From positions 225,976 to 289,975 of the forward strand of contig ONEL01000002.1 in the NCBI GenBank assembly GCA_900316835.1: a stretch of DNA of 64,000 nucleotides, given 5' to 3'. Positions 24,815-33,578 of the stretch are shown here, piece after piece. How positions within the stretch are numbered: position 1 is the stretch's first letter; each line of letters opens with the position of its first letter. Position numbers and translations under genes: made by a program. The notes under the pieces were generated by a model. That model was not told the DNA's origin, searched no databases, and saw only the letters and a program-made list of their open reading frames with translations. The stretch comes from an uncultured Prevotellaceae bacterium (GTDB lineage: Bacteria; Bacteroidota; Bacteroidia; Bacteroidales; Muribaculaceae).

Positions 24815-26914
24815 TTACTCCTGCGGTTGCTGTATCTCATTGGCTTGAGTGTCGCTGTCGCTGGTGGGGGCGGGGTCTTCATGCTTCACATCGTCGGGGT
24901 AGGAAACGCGAGTGTGATAGAAAGTGAGCAGTCGCTTGATGAGGCAGTTTTTTACCTCATTAATTTCCTTGAAGCTAATGGGCGACTCGTTAAACATGCC
25001 GTCGCTCACCTGCGAGTCGATAATCTTGTTCACTATGTTAGTGATGTTCTCCTCGTTGGGTACTGTTAGACTCTTGGCAGCGGCCTCGCATGCGTCGGCC
25101 ATCATCAGGATTGCCGCCTCGCGAGTTTGAGGATTGGGACCAGGATAGGTGTAGGGCGCTGGATCCACATTTCCTGTAGCACTCTGCTTGAGAGCCTTGT
25201 TGTAGAAATAGCGCGTCTTGCTCTTGCCATGGTGCTGGGCGATGAGGTCCTTGATGACCTGTGGCAAATTAGCTTTCTCGGCGCGTTGCAGTCCATCGGT
25301 GACATGTGAGATTACTATCAACGCACTCTGGTCGGGTTGTAGCACATCGTGCGGGTTCACGCCACTCTGGTTCTCGGTGAAGAATGCGGGGTTGTTGATT
25401 TTGCCAATGTCGTGGAATAGTGCTCCAGCTCTCACTAGTTGCACGTTAGCCCCCACTTTCCTAGCCGCTTCGCCGGCTAGTGTTGCCACCTGCAGGGAGT
25501 GCTGGAATGTGCCAGGGCAGTTTTCTGAAAGTTCGCGCAACACAGGATTGTTGATGTCGCTGAGCTCAACAAGTGTCACTTGCGAGGTGAAGCCAAAAAT
25601 TTTCTCCACGATAAAGATTACAAAATAAGCAAACGAGAGGACGATGCAGTTGACGGCAAAGTAAAGAATTACATGCCAGTCGAGAGTGGAGATGGTGCCG
25701 TTGCGCACTATATATTGAGCAATATAAGTGGCTGAGTAGCACAAGAAAATGAGTAACGCGCACACCACCAGCTGCGAGCGTTGCATCAGTCCTTTTATCG
25801 ACATGATGGCGATAGTGCCGGCCATGAATTGCAAGAGCACAAAGTCGCTGGCATCGGGGGCAACAAGCGAGCTTAGCAGCACCACCACCATGTGGGTGAA
25901 GAATCCTAGCGAAGTGCTAAAGAAAATGGTGACTACAATGGGTACCAGAGCAAATGGAATGATATACATGAACCCCGGTCGCAGATGAGCTATGACATAG
26001 ACAATCAGCGAGAATACAAACACAAAACTAAACAAAAACAGCATGTGTCGCATACTGCGGAAAACGGTGGGGTGCATGATGCGGATGTAGAGGTAGAACA
26101 CTAGCATGATGAGCAGTAGCACCACCACGTTGCCTAGCATGGAGAAATGTTGCAGTGTGTTGTTGATGTTTCGCTCGGCGCTGAGGCGTTCATAGGTTTG
26201 CAACAGTGAGTATTTCTCGGCGGTGACAATCTCGCCATAGTCAATGATACCCTCACCGGTAACTTTCACACCATGAGGCGCAAGGGCCATTTTGTAGGCA
26301 TCGTCAAGTAGCGACTGCGATTTCACCGAGTCATACATTAGGCTGGGGGAGAGGTTGGTATAGAACAACTGCGACAGCTCCTTGCTTTGTTGCACACCAA
26401 AGAGAACCGTGGTGTCGAGGTAGTTATAGGCTTCCATTGCCGACATTAAGTCGCTACTATTGACCACAACGCTTTCATTACCCTGGCTGTTGACGACCCT
26501 CACCTGCTTAATTTTTCCATTGGAAATGAGATTCTTGGTGTTGTTATCAACAATGCCTTTCTCGTAGAGTTGTCTCGTCATCTGGATTAGGTGCTGCTTA
26601 GTGCTTGAGGAAACACCACTCATGTGAGCAAGACCTGTCTCGATATTCTCAATCGACTTTTGCGTCAGTACCTCGTTGCGGGAATAGATAGGCGCGAAAT
26701 TGCTATCAATACTATCTTTTATCTTCTTGGCACTCACCGAGTCATACTCGATGGGAATGTCGAAGGGAGCAATGAGTTTAGGGTAGTTCCAAGGGCGACC
26801 CTCATTGTAGACGAGGGCATCATGCGAGCCTCCGCCGAAAAATAACGATAACGTGCTCACCGTTAGTACAATAAGTAGCCATACTATTAGTTTGTTACGT
26901 GTCAGCGTCTTCAT
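24815..26914 (-). CDS. Membrane HD-domain phosphodiesterase of the PgpH (7TM-7TMR-HD) type
   Basis: 699 residues. One N-terminal helix (residues 10-27) leads into a roughly 220-residue extracytoplasmic domain. About seven helices follow between residues 258 and 440, then a cytoplasmic HD domain. The metal site is H470 region (QHSLQVATLAGEAA), H501-D502-I503-G504, H522 region (NPHDVLQP), SHVTDG and AQHHGK, so all expected ligands are visible. Proteins of this design (PgpH) hydrolyse cyclic di-AMP, controlling turgor and cell-wall homeostasis. The C-terminal tail is acidic and probably disordered. It lies directly downstream of the ppGpp enzyme gene by 61 bases. Activity on c-di-AMP is inferred from architecture. 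Confidence 0.9.
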   Translation of the reverse strand: MKTLTRNKLIVWLLIVLTVSTLSLFFGGGSHDALVYNEGRPWNYPKLIAPFDIPIEYDSVSAKKIKDSIDSNFAPIYSRNEVLTQKSIENIETGLAHMSGVSSSTKQHLIQMTRQLYEKGIVDNNTKNLISNGKIKQVRVVNSQGNESVVVNSSDLMSAMEAYNYLDTTVLFGVQQSKELSQLFYTNLSPSLMYDSVKSQSLLDDAYKMALAPHGVKVTGEGIIDYGEIVTAEKYSLLQTYERLSAERNINNTLQHFSMLGNVVVLLLIMLVFYLYIRIMHPTVFRSMRHMLFLFSFVFVFSLIVYVIAHLRPGFMYIIPFALVPIVVTIFFSTSLGFFTHMVVVLLSSLVAPDASDFVLLQFMAGTIAIMSIKGLMQRSQLVVCALLIFLCYSATYIAQYIVRNGTISTLDWHVILYFAVNCIVLSFAYFVIFIVEKIFGFTSQVTLVELSDINNPVLRELSENCPGTFQHSLQVATLAGEAARKVGANVQLVRAGALFHDIGKINNPAFFTENQSGVNPHDVLQPDQSALIVISHVTDGLQRAEKANLPQVIKDLIAQHHGKSKTRYFYNKALKQSATGNVDPAPYTYPGPNPQTREAAILMMADACEAAAKSLTVPNEENITNIVNKIIDSQVSDGMFNESPISFKEINEVKNCLIKRLLTFYHTRVSYPDDVKHEDPAPTSDSDTQANEIQQPQE

Positions 26915-26975
26915 GCGAGTTCCTTAATTGGGTGTTGTTGTTGAAAAAAAGTTGTCGGTAAGTTCAATGTGTTTC

Positions 26976-29246
26976 TTAGCTTTGTCTAATAGCCTTGTTC
27001 ACACCTTTCACTTTGCTCAGTCGCTTGCACATCTTAGTCACCGCATTAACATCCTCGACAAGGACGTCCATCTCGCAAGTGAACACTCCAGCCTCTGAAC
27101 GGATGTTCAGCCTGCGGATGTTAATGGCAAGGTTGGTGGAAATGAGATAAATAATCTCTTGAAGGATGCCCATGCGGTCGATTCCCTCAACGAGAATTGA
27201 AGCGAAGAATGTCTCGCTACCTATTTCCCACTTGGTTTCCACTAGCCTGCTGCCAAATCCACTCTTGAGTTTCATGGCGGTGGGGCAGTCGGTTTTGTGA
27301 ACAATCACCTCATTATTATAGTTCACATAACCTATAACATCGTCGCCTGGCAGTGGATGGCAACACTTGGCAAGCTGGTAATTGCTTTGCCCGTCGATGG
27401 TCTTGAGCACATATACCTTCTTGCGGTCTACTTTCTCGTTGGTGGTAGTGGATGTGGTGTCCTGCTCGGTGTTCTTTGAAGGCCGTCCTCCAAATGAGTT
27501 TCGCCATAGCTTGCTGAGCAAGTTTTGCGAAGCTGGTTTTAACGACTTGAGGATGATGGGTGAAAGATCTACATCCCCTTTGCCAATCTTGTAGAAAAGG
27601 TCTTCCTTGTTTTGCACTCTCAGGCTACTGATGATGCGCGTGAGATTCTCGTTGTTAATCTCGGCATTGTTCTCGGCCATGAAGTGCTTGAACATCTCTT
27701 CTCCCTTGTCCATCACCTCGCGACGCATGTGGCGCAAGGCATAGTTGAGGCGAGTTTTGCCCTTGGCGGTGGCGACAAATTTTTTCCACTCTAGCTGTGG
27801 GCGTTGCGATTGCGAGGTGAGAATTTCCACCTGGTCGCCACTCGAGAGGCGCTGCGATAGTGGCACAAGTTTGTGATTCACCTTGCCGGCAATGCAGTGG
27901 GTTCCAATTTCGCTATGTAGAGTAAATGCCAGGTCGAGCACCGAGGCTCCCACGGGTAGCGAAATCATGTCGCCCTTGGGGGTAAAAACGGTGATCTCAC
28001 GAGCGTAGAGGTTGAGCTTGATAGAGTCGAGGAAGTCGAGAGCATTAGGTTCGGGATTCTTGAGGATATCCTCAATTTCCTGTAGCCACCCACGCAGCTG
28101 GCCGTCCTCTTCCATTTCCGTGCCACCTTCTTTGTACACCCAGTGAGCGGTGACTCCGCGCTCGTCGATGGTGTCCATCTTGCGACTGCGAATCTGCACC
28201 TCTATCCATTCTCCGTCGGGACCCATCACAGTCACGTGCAGGGCTCGATAGCCATTGGGCTTTGCGTGAGATAGCCAGTCGCGGATGCGGTCGGGGTGGA
28301 TTTTGTTATATACCTTAGTAATCTCGTTATAGATAGCCCAGCACATGCCGTTCTCGTCTTTGTCGTCGGGGCATTCAAAAACGATGCGTGCGGCATAGAT
28401 GTCGTAGATTTCATCGATGGGGATGCGCTTGGTTTGCATCTTTTTCCATATCGAGTAGCACGATTTCACTCTTGCCTTGAACTCATAGTCCAGTCCCATG
28501 GCGTCGAGGCGCTCGCGAATGGGTGTGGAAAAGCGTTGGAACATGTCGTTGCGCTTATTCTCACTAGCGGCGATGGCATCGGCTATCGACTGGTAGATGT
28601 CGGGGTGCTCATATTTGAAGCTCAAGTCCTCGAGCTCGGTTTTTATGGCAAAGAGCCCTAGGCGATGGGCAAGAGGAGCATAGATGTATAATGTCTCGCC
28701 AGCTATCTTGTATTGCTTAGCGGCGGGCATCGAGGCAAGAGTGCGCATGTTGTGAAGACGGTCGGCCATCTTGATGAGAACCACGCGTATGTCGTCGCTC
28801 ATGGTGAGCAATAGCTTGCGGAAATTCTCGGCCTGTGCCGATGCTTTCTCACCAAAGATGCCTCCCGAGATTTTAGTGAGGCCCTCAACGATGTTAGCAA
28901 TCTTATCGCCCACTTTCTCGCCTGTTTCTCCTATCGTCTCGTCGCCAAAGATGGCCTTGATGTCGTCGGTAGTGTAGTCGGTGTCTTCCACCACGTCGTG
29001 TAGCAGTGCGGCGCATATTGAAGTGGACCCCAGTCCTATCTCTTGACTCACGATGGTCGCTACCGCGATGGGATGAAGAATGTAAGGCTCGCCCGAGCGG
29101 CGTCTTATTCCCTCATGGGCACGTCGCGCGAAGCGATAGGCCTTCTCTATCTTCTCCACCTTCTTGCGGTGATTGCTTGACAGATAGCCGTTAAGCAACG
29201 ACTGATAAGCGTCATCAATCAATTTGTTATCATCCTCTTGACTCAT
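26976..29246 (-). CDS. relA: Bifunctional (p)ppGpp synthetase/hydrolase (Rel/SpoT)
   Basis: 756 residues, full length. Domains in order: HD hydrolase at about 35-190, with H58 (ILHPIAVAT) and H83-D84 (ALLHDVVEDT) intact; synthetase at about 240-370 (RVKSCYSIWKKMQ, IYDIYAARIVFE, HAKPNGYRALHVTVMG); TGS domain at about 410-475 (ITVFTPKGDMISLPVGASVL); helical and zinc-finger-like region with YQLAKCCHPLPGDDVIGYV; and a C-terminal ACT domain at about 680-756. Both catalytic halves look functional, as in the single long Rel enzyme of most Bacteroidota. It makes and degrades the starvation alarmone. The next gene on the strand encodes a c-di-AMP-type phosphodiesterase. A possible -7 box (TACTTTTG) lies at 29298-29291. 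Confidence 0.95.
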   Translation of the reverse strand: MSQEDDNKLIDDAYQSLLNGYLSSNHRKKVEKIEKAYRFARRAHEGIRRRSGEPYILHPIAVATIVSQEIGLGSTSICAALLHDVVEDTDYTTDDIKAIFGDETIGETGEKVGDKIANIVEGLTKISGGIFGEKASAQAENFRKLLLTMSDDIRVVLIKMADRLHNMRTLASMPAAKQYKIAGETLYIYAPLAHRLGLFAIKTELEDLSFKYEHPDIYQSIADAIAASENKRNDMFQRFSTPIRERLDAMGLDYEFKARVKSCYSIWKKMQTKRIPIDEIYDIYAARIVFECPDDKDENGMCWAIYNEITKVYNKIHPDRIRDWLSHAKPNGYRALHVTVMGPDGEWIEVQIRSRKMDTIDERGVTAHWVYKEGGTEMEEDGQLRGWLQEIEDILKNPEPNALDFLDSIKLNLYAREITVFTPKGDMISLPVGASVLDLAFTLHSEIGTHCIAGKVNHKLVPLSQRLSSGDQVEILTSQSQRPQLEWKKFVATAKGKTRLNYALRHMRREVMDKGEEMFKHFMAENNAEINNENLTRIISSLRVQNKEDLFYKIGKGDVDLSPIILKSLKPASQNLLSKLWRNSFGGRPSKNTEQDTTSTTTNEKVDRKKVYVLKTIDGQSNYQLAKCCHPLPGDDVIGYVNYNNEVIVHKTDCPTAMKLKSGFGSRLVETKWEIGSETFFASILVEGIDRMGILQEIIYLISTNLAINIRRLNIRSEAGVFTCEMDVLVEDVNAVTKMCKRLSKVKGVNKAIRQS

Positions 29247-29394
29247 ACTTCTCTAGCCTTCAAAGTGTGTTTAGGGTTTATTCTAAATTACAAAAGTAGA
29301 AATAAAAAATGAGAAATAAGCACCTTTGGCACTTTTTTTGATAAATGAAATATAGCGAGCTCTAGTGGGAGGGCTGTTCTCGTTGTCTCATTTT

Positions 29395-30585
29395 TTAATC
29401 TTCAATGGGTGCGTAGGGCTTGTTGACTTTATCCTGGAAGGGAACAGGGGTGTGGTCGAGAATGGCCTTGAGATAGGGCTTTAGCTTTTGAGCATAGTAG
29501 AAGAATCCCAGGTCGGTGAGATGAATACCATCAACAGCTCCTTCGCAGTCGGGCCCGTACAGGTTCTCGCGGTCAATGTAGTAGAGGTTGTGTGGGTTGT
29601 CCTCGCGCAGCTTGAGGTAATTCTTGTGGAACTCATAATTCTTTTGTGGCAGGTACTTGCTGTAGAAACCACTAAACCGCTCGTAGCTATATTCCTGCCC
29701 CTCAACCATAAAGATGGGCACGTCGGGGCGCAGTGTGCGCAGCAGGTTCACGAAGCCATAGGTCACGGTGTCGCACATGAGCTTGGTGCAGTTTGGGATT
29801 GGGTCGAGGATGTAGGCGTCCACACCGGGGATTGCCGCCATGGCGCGTGCCATGCAACTATCCATCTTTCCCTCACCACTGAATCCCAGGTTCACACATT
29901 CCACGTCAAGGTCGCGTTGCAGAATGCTCGTTGCTACCATTCCCGTGCGTGAAGCGCATCCACCATGCAGGATACTGGTGCCGTAAAAGACAAACTTGTG
30001 CTCGCGTCGTGGACTATTGACACGTGGTTGAGCAATTTCGGCACTGGGCTCGATGCCTATTTCCAGCCAGTTGATACCGTCGTAGAGGGGCAAATAAATC
30101 ATGTACTCATGCCAGCGTCCGTCAAGGCGGTCGATATACACTTTGCTCTGGATGGAGTCCTTGCGTGGTCCATCGCCAGTGTGATTGTAGTCACGATAGG
30201 GGCGGTTACAGTTCACAAAACGCCATTTGCCCTCGTCGTCGAGGATGTAAAGGTCGGTGCCCTTAATGCCCGTGTCGGCCATGTGAGCCATGTGGAAGTT
30301 GCTCAGCAAGTTGTAGCGCACAGCCACGCAATGACTATTGGTGGCAAACCGAATGCCAATGCCTGCCGAGTTCTTAGCGCGGTCCCATAGGGTGGTGCGC
30401 ACGCTGTCCTTGATGGTTGCGGGGATGCGTGTGTAGGGGGTAAACGAGTTGTCGAAACCCTTGTTGATGAGGCGGAATCGCAGCGCATCGTAGAACTTGA
30501 GTGTGTCAGTGCTAGTGAAGTCCTGTGCCACAGCTCCGGTTGTCATCATGATAGCCAGTGCCAGGAGAAGATGCTTGATTTTCAT
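29395..30585 (-). CDS. Exported SGNH/GDSL-family esterase with N-terminal beta domain
   Basis: 396 residues with a signal peptide (MKIKHLLLALAIMMTTGAVAQ). Residues about 30-185 are a beta-rich N-terminal domain of the SGNH-associated (SGNH_hydro_N) type (RLINKGFDNSFTPYTRIPAT, RYNLLSNFHMAHMADTGIKG). The hydrolase domain follows, with the nucleophile serine in FYGTSILHGGCASRTG, the oxyanion block NLGFSGEGKMD, and the Asp-x-x-His pair in VDGIHLTDLGFFYYAQ. The architecture resembles carbohydrate esterases that deacetylate dietary or host glycans, although the substrate is unknown. The gene appears to stand alone. Confidence 0.87.
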   Translation of the reverse strand: MKIKHLLLALAIMMTTGAVAQDFTSTDTLKFYDALRFRLINKGFDNSFTPYTRIPATIKDSVRTTLWDRAKNSAGIGIRFATNSHCVAVRYNLLSNFHMAHMADTGIKGTDLYILDDEGKWRFVNCNRPYRDYNHTGDGPRKDSIQSKVYIDRLDGRWHEYMIYLPLYDGINWLEIGIEPSAEIAQPRVNSPRREHKFVFYGTSILHGGCASRTGMVATSILQRDLDVECVNLGFSGEGKMDSCMARAMAAIPGVDAYILDPIPNCTKLMCDTVTYGFVNLLRTLRPDVPIFMVEGQEYSYERFSGFYSKYLPQKNYEFHKNYLKLREDNPHNLYYIDRENLYGPDCEGAVDGIHLTDLGFFYYAQKLKPYLKAILDHTPVPFQDKVNKPYAPIED

Positions 30586-30612
30586 TGATTATAGATGGTT
30601 AGTGTGAATAAT

Positions 30613-30647
30613 CACGGCCGGCCACCACGTGAGGGCTGCCGGCCGTG
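30613..30647 (-). terminator. Terminator after the OmpA-family gene
   Basis: A perfect 10-bp GC-rich stem (CACGGCCGGC with GCCGGCCGTG) has a 15-base loop and lies 34 bases beyond the OmpA-family stop codon. The T tract is weak on the minus strand. Confidence 0.65.
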
Positions 30648-30680
30648 TTTGGGGTTTTAAATAAAGTACTCTATAGTAAA

Positions 30681-31370
30681 TTATTGCAGAGTACCAGCCT
30701 CGGCTTGCTGAATCATAGTGTCATCGGCGGTGATGTAAACCTCTACACGACGGTTTTGAGCGCGACCGGCAGCGGTGCTGTTGTCGGCGATAGGATAGTC
30801 GTAGGCTAAGCCCTTAGTATCCATGCGGGTTCCTGCCACGCCACTGTTCTGCAAGTAGTTCTTTACAGCATTTGCACGATTGAGCGAGAGTTTCTCGTTA
30901 ACGGCACGGCTACCGGTGTTGTCGGTGTGGCCGTAGATTTGCACATTAGTGTTAGGATCGTTGATGAGCGAGGTCGCAAAGCGTGTCAAAGCATTCTTGG
31001 CAGGAGTCTTGAGGGCATACTTGCCAGTGTCGAAGAGGATACCCTCGTCAAATGTTACCTGAATGCCGGTGAAGCCGTTAGCGTCAGTTACTGTGGTAAC
31101 CGATGCACCTTCGATAGCGGCGAGCTCGTCGGCTTTCTTCTGCATGTGCTTGCCAATGAGAGTACCAGCTACACCACCAGCAACGGCACCAATAGCACCA
31201 CCAATGGCAGCACCCTTGCCCTTGCCAATGAGAGCGCCAATACCAGCACCAATTGCAGCGCCACCGCCACCGCCAATGAGGCCGCCTTGCAGGGTCTTGC
31301 TCATTGAACCACAACCACTAAACGAAATGAGCAACACAGCGCTCATGAAAAGACTCATAAATTTCTTCAT
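30681..31370 (-). CDS. OmpA-family lipoprotein with glycine-zipper domain (YiaD-like)
   Basis: Start set at 31370, giving 229 residues, where a lipoprotein signal begins (MKKFMSLFMSAVLLISFSGC, cysteine 20). The frame extends 59 codons further upstream through an AT-rich promoter region and has no protein-like character there. Residues about 28-75 are a glycine zipper (GGLIGGGGGAAIGAGIGALI and a second Gly/Ala helix). Residues about 110-225 are an OmpA C-terminal peptidoglycan-binding domain, with IYGHTDNTGSRAVNEKLSLN and NRRVEVYI. It most likely tethers the outer membrane to peptidoglycan. It has its own strong promoter and terminator. Confidence 0.93.
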   Translation of the reverse strand: MKKFMSLFMSAVLLISFSGCGSMSKTLQGGLIGGGGGAAIGAGIGALIGKGKGAAIGGAIGAVAGGVAGTLIGKHMQKKADELAAIEGASVTTVTDANGFTGIQVTFDEGILFDTGKYALKTPAKNALTRFATSLINDPNTNVQIYGHTDNTGSRAVNEKLSLNRANAVKNYLQNSGVAGTRMDTKGLAYDYPIADNSTAAGRAQNRRVEVYITADDTMIQQAEAGTLQ

Positions 31371-31435
31371 AATAGTACTATTTTTATTGATGAAATAATT
31401 ATAAAAAATGTTAGTTTCCCAATGTAAATATATCG

Positions 31436-31467
31436 CAAAAGTAAGTAGTTTTATTGTAAATCGCAAA
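31436..31467 (-). promoter_or_regulatory. Promoter for the OmpA-family lipoprotein gene
   Basis: The minus strand reads TTTG (31467-31464), 20 bp, then TACTTTTG (31443-31436), 65 bases before the chosen start. It supports the downstream start at 31370, because the longer frame would overlap the promoter. Confidence 0.75.
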
Positions 31468-31576
31468 TAATGAGCCGAGAAAATTTTGTTCCAGCAAACT
31501 ATTGTTATCAAAATTACTAGGTTTTTGTAAATCTCTCTCTCACTCACAATCTATAAACACCCACATGATAAAAATA

Positions 31577-31608
31577 CTGCATCAAGCCATGGAAAAAGCT
31601 TGATGCAG
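31577..31608 (-). terminator. Terminator after mscL
   Basis: CTGCATCAAGC (31577-31587) pairs with GCTTGATGCAG (31598-31608). On the minus strand the stem is followed by a T-rich stretch. Confidence 0.8.
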
Positions 31609-31632
31609 CGTGATTTTTTTAGCCAGAGTGGA

Positions 31633-32028
31633 TTACTTGTCTTTCTTGAGCAGGTCGCGAATCTCGCCCAGGAGTTTCTCCTCGTTGCTGGGCTCGGGCT
31701 CGGCGGCAGGCTCTTCTTCTTTTTTCTTGGTGAGCTTGTTAATGCCCTTGAGCATCAGGAAGATGCACAGGGCGATAATAAGGAAGTCAACCACATTCTG
31801 GATAAATGTGCCATAGTTGAGCACTGCGGCGTTCTCGCCCTCGCCAATCTTGCACACAAGCTTGGTGAAATCAACATTACCGGTGAGCATACCAATGGCT
31901 GGCATGAGCACATCGTCAACAAGCGAGCTCACAATCTTGCCGAATGCACCGCCAATGATTACACCTACTGCCATGTCCATCACGTTGCCCTTCATGGCAA
32001 ATTCTTTAAATTCTTTGATAAATCCCAT
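31633..32028 (-). CDS. mscL: Large-conductance mechanosensitive channel MscL
   Basis: 131 residues, the usual size. MscL opens under membrane tension and releases solutes during hypo-osmotic shock. The N-terminal amphipathic helix and first membrane helix are typical ([40 protein letters not shown]). The second helix is [19 protein letters not shown] charged Lys/Glu linker leads to the C-terminal bundle ([15 protein letters not shown]). It is divergent from gapA, with about 270 bases between the starts. Confidence 0.97.
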   Translation of the reverse strand: MGFIKEFKEFAMKGNVMDMAVGVIIGGAFGKIVSSLVDDVLMPAIGMLTGNVDFTKLVCKIGEGENAAVLNYGTFIQNVVDFLIIALCIFLMLKGINKLTKKKEEEPAAEPEPSNEEKLLGEIRDLLKKDK

Positions 32029-32165
32029 AGTGATTTAGATATTTTAAATTAATAAATAAAAGTTAGTAGTCATTTAATCGAAATCCAACTATTAAACATT
32101 CTTAATTGAGCTGGTTAATGACATTATTTTATTGTCGATAGGGTTATGTTTTACAAAAAAAATAT

Positions 32166-32173
32166 TAATTTTG
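32166..32173 (+). promoter_or_regulatory. -7 box candidate for gapA
   Basis: TAATTTTG matches TAnnTTTG, 124 bases before the start codon, implying a long AT-rich leader. No convincing -33 box lies at 19-21 bp. Confidence 0.4.
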
Positions 32174-32290
32174 CAGTCGAAAACTATGACAATAAAAAAA
32201 TAGCTGGTCATTATCAGCACTTTGTAATAGTTTGTGCAAAGATAATAAATTTTAGATAATAATAATTATTTTATTTAAACAAATTATTAA

Positions 32291-33334
<1,044 letters not shown>

Positions 33335-33373
33335 AACACTCACAAGGTGTAATTTAAATGAATACTACTAAGG

Positions 33374-33405
33374 CTGGCTCGACATGATGTCGAGCCAGTT
33401 TTTGC
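33374..33405 (+). terminator. Terminator after gapA
   Basis: CTGGCTCGACAT (33374-33385) pairs with ATGTCGAGCCAG (33387-33398), followed by TTTTTG. Confidence 0.9.
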
Positions 33406-33462
33406 GGTGCTACGAGCTGATAATGGTAAAATATTAATAGTTGTTGAAAATTGATGCTAATT

Positions 33463-33494
33463 TTTGTTATTTAGGCTATTTTTTGCTACCTTTA
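33463..33494 (+). promoter_or_regulatory. Promoter for the membrane pyrophosphatase gene
   Basis: TTTG at 33463-33466, 20 bp, then TACCTTTA at 33487-33494, one base off the -7 consensus. The start codon is 84 bases downstream. Confidence 0.6.
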
Positions 33495-33578
33495 CACGCT
33501 CAAATAAAGACATAGACCTTAGTGGGGTTGCTAATTATCTATAAACTAGACTATTCAATTATAATCTAATAAAAGTAT

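Noticed and set aside
31371..31547. Upstream extension of the OmpA-family lipoprotein
   Set aside because: It covers the promoter (31436-31467). The lipoprotein signal begins at 31370.
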